From Clostridiales bacterium (GTDB lineage Bacteria; Bacillota; Clostridia; Lachnospirales; Lachnospiraceae): DNA of 64,000 nt. The stretch is taken from the NCBI GenBank assembly GCA_021199255.1, contig JAJQIK010000036.1, positions 1-64,000 on the forward strand, written 5' to 3'. The position numbers and the translations under genes were made by a program. The notes beneath the pieces were generated by a model that saw nothing but the letters and a program-made list of their open reading frames with translations, made no database searches and was not told where the DNA came from. Shown here piece after piece: positions 62,528-64,000 of the stretch (position 1 is its first letter; each line of letters starts with the position of its first letter).

Positions 62528-63757
62528 TTACGGCTTTTTGGGCGGGAGCAGGCTGCCCCGGACAACGGCGTTTGCACCGTACCGCCTGCGGATAGAGTCC
62601 AGGGCGTCGTCCAACTGCGCCTGTTTTTGGGCGGAGGGCGGACGGAGGGCGGCTTCCCGTGTCTGGGCGGGAAGGTCAAAAAGGCTTAACTGTACGGGCT
62701 CTTCACAGGAGGACAGCTTGGAGGAACGGATGCCTAAGAGACGTATTGGAGTTCCGTCCCATATTTCATCGAACAGCCCGCAGGCAGTCTGATAGATTGC
62801 GCTGGTGTGATTGGTAGGCGTGGACAGCATAGTCTGATGGGAAACCTTTTGAAAGGTATGGTACTTGATCTCCGTGCTGACCATGCCGGCCGTCTGGCCG
62901 GCGGCGCGCAGCCTGCGGGACACGGATTCCGCCAGAGAAAGCAGTACCCGGTGGGCGGTTTCCCGATCTTCGGCGTCATGGCTGAGGGTGATCGAGTTGC
63001 CGATTCCTTTGGCTTTGGCTCGTGTGGTGACCACGTCGGAGGAGTCGATGCCGTTGGCATATTCCCACAGAAGAATACCGTGGCTTTTTAAGTGGGCGGC
63101 CAGAATCTCCCGGTCTGCGCGGGCCAGGTCGCCGATGGTGATAATTTCCAGCTTCCGCAGGGCTTCGACGCTGGAATGGCCGCACATGAAGAGGGAAGAT
63201 ACGGGCAGCGGCCACATTTTTTCCTGAATTTCGTCTGCATACAGGGTATGCACAAGATTAGGCTTCTTGAAATCGGAAGCCATTTTCGCCAGGACCTTTC
63301 GGTCAGATATTCCCACATTGACGGTAAACCCCAGTTCGCGGCATACCCGCTCGCGGATCAGCTCCGCCGCGTCCCTGGCGGAAGGATATTGGCTGCTGAT
63401 GGGGGTATAATCCATATAACATTCGTCCACGCTGACCTGTTCGATGTCGGGGCAGAAGTCGGCAAGAAGCGCCATCAGCTCCTGGCTTCTGCGGTGATAT
63501 AGCTGATGATCCGGCGCTTCCAGCGTCAGACCGGGACATTTGCGCAGGGCGTTTACGATCGGTTCCCCGGTGACGATGCCGTAAGCTTTGGCCGGAATGG
63601 ATTTGGCTAACACCACGCCGTGCCGTTTGGCCATGTCGCCGCCGATGATGGCGGGAATGGCGCGCAGATCTACTGCGGAGCCGTTATGCAGTTTTTCTAA
63701 GGCGCTCCAGCTCAGATAAGCGGAGTTCACGTCGATGTGCATAATTGTCTTATTCAT
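62528..63757 (-). CDS. Y-family DNA polymerase (DinB/UmuC type)
   Basis: Translesion DNA polymerase, 409 aa. Seen: MHIDVNSAYLSWSALEKLH with catalytic Asp, SVDECYMDYTPISSQYPS with the Asp-Glu pair, VNVGISDRKVLAKMASDFKK, a helix-hairpin-helix region (LRKLEIITIGDLARADREIL) and the little-finger domain. A canonical beta-clamp motif can be suspected in VQLSLFDLP. The start codon at 63757 has only a weak ribosome site. An extended -10 box (TGATATAAT, minus strand, 63933-63928) lies 170 nt upstream. Confidence 0.92.
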   Translation of the reverse strand: MNKTIMHIDVNSAYLSWSALEKLHNGSAVDLRAIPAIIGGDMAKRHGVVLAKSIPAKAYGIVTGEPIVNALRKCPGLTLEAPDHQLYHRRSQELMALLADFCPDIEQVSVDECYMDYTPISSQYPSARDAAELIRERVCRELGFTVNVGISDRKVLAKMASDFKKPNLVHTLYADEIQEKMWPLPVSSLFMCGHSSVEALRKLEIITIGDLARADREILAAHLKSHGILLWEYANGIDSSDVVTTRAKAKGIGNSITLSHDAEDRETAHRVLLSLAESVSRRLRAAGQTAGMVSTEIKYHTFQKVSHQTMLSTPTNHTSAIYQTACGLFDEIWDGTPIRLLGIRSSKLSSCEEPVQLSLFDLPAQTREAALRPPSAQKQAQLDDALDSIRRRYGANAVVRGSLLPPKKP

Positions 63758-63927
63758 AGCTTCTGATGTCCTGTTTTTCCATGTGCCGGTTTGTTTTCTT
63801 TATCTGTCAGTGTTCGTACAGCCATAAAACAGGGATTGGCGGTGAATCGGCTGCTCTCTGTATAAAGCATGGAAGGGTAACGGCTTGCGCCGCCCGTTCC
63901 GTGCGGGGCTTTTTCCTGCCTGCGTTT

Positions 63928-63933
63928 ATTATA
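63928..63933 (-). promoter_or_regulatory. Extended -10 box for the Y-family polymerase gene
   Basis: On the minus strand TGATATAAT, no clear -35. The leader between it and the start contains a GC-rich hairpin (about 63870-63905). I see no LexA-type box that I can defend. Confidence 0.4.
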
Positions 63934-64000
63934 TCACGTCCTGACGGTTTTGTGCGTCGCACACCGGCACTTTACTTTTGGCTCAAATACTGCTAGAATA

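Overview
The window looks like a chromosomal segment of a Clostridia bacterium, most likely a Lachnospiraceae gut anaerobe. The basis is inference from gene content and sequence style: purine-rich Shine-Dalgarno sites (AGGAGG), sigma-A type promoters, ABC importers with lipoprotein binding proteins (lipobox Cys), heterodimeric ABC exporters, an ECF transporter, GH51 arabinofuranosidase, DUF4422 and HXXEE proteins, and TnpV/IS21 debris. I do not assign a genus. I saw no rRNA, tRNA, CRISPR array or intact prophage.

Region 1 (about 1-10,410) is an AT-rich accessory island made of defence genes and mobile-element wreckage. It opens with a three-gene CBASS-like operon: a CD-NTase cyclic-nucleotide synthase, an E2-like conjugating enzyme fused to a SEC-C zinc motif (no E1 or JAB gene), and a two-TM SLATT effector. 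Remnants follow of a tyrosine integrase (one base lost right after its start codon), TnpV, a GyrI-like protein and an IS21 element (istA tail, broken istB). Then come an XRE membrane regulator, a hicAB toxin-antitoxin pair with a consensus promoter inside a 12-bp inverted repeat, a GNAT remnant, and a large UPF1-like SF1 helicase gene interrupted by an in-frame TAA. The island ends with a broken membrane-protein gene and a strong terminator.

Region 2 (about 10,500-30,500) is ordinary-looking chromosome with higher GC. It holds two GNAT genes, recQ, a MATE pump, a complete carbohydrate ABC importer, a lipoprotein, two polar amino-acid ABC importers, a second MATE pump, apt and a purine permease. 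The binding protein of the second amino-acid importer has its two halves in swapped order (circular permutation).

Region 3 (about 30,500-46,900) holds AraC plus GH51 arabinofuranosidase, a third MATE pump coupled to a DUF4422 protein, a chemoreceptor, a UDP-sugar pyrophosphorylase, a TetR-controlled heterodimeric ABC exporter, a TetR-controlled pair of HXXEE membrane proteins, and galE.

Region 4 (about 46,900-64,000) holds an MMPL/RND transporter overlapping a 1298-residue GLUG-repeat surface protein, a haemolysin-III family protein, a DUF6020-like membrane protein, a small alarmone synthetase behind a repeat-rich structured leader, an ECF transporter (S, fused A-A, T), a tail-anchored coiled-coil protein, a flavin reductase and a Y-family DNA polymerase.

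The two strongest leads are outside the standard gene list. (1) A structured, pseudoknotted cis-RNA-like element occurs three times (6633-6778, 32690-32793, 61220-61367). Each copy ends at the Shine-Dalgarno site of an unrelated gene, and the stems show compensatory base changes between copies. (2) The solute-binding protein at 23717-24511 is a natural circular permutant. All calls rest on reading the sequence; no database search or folding program was run.
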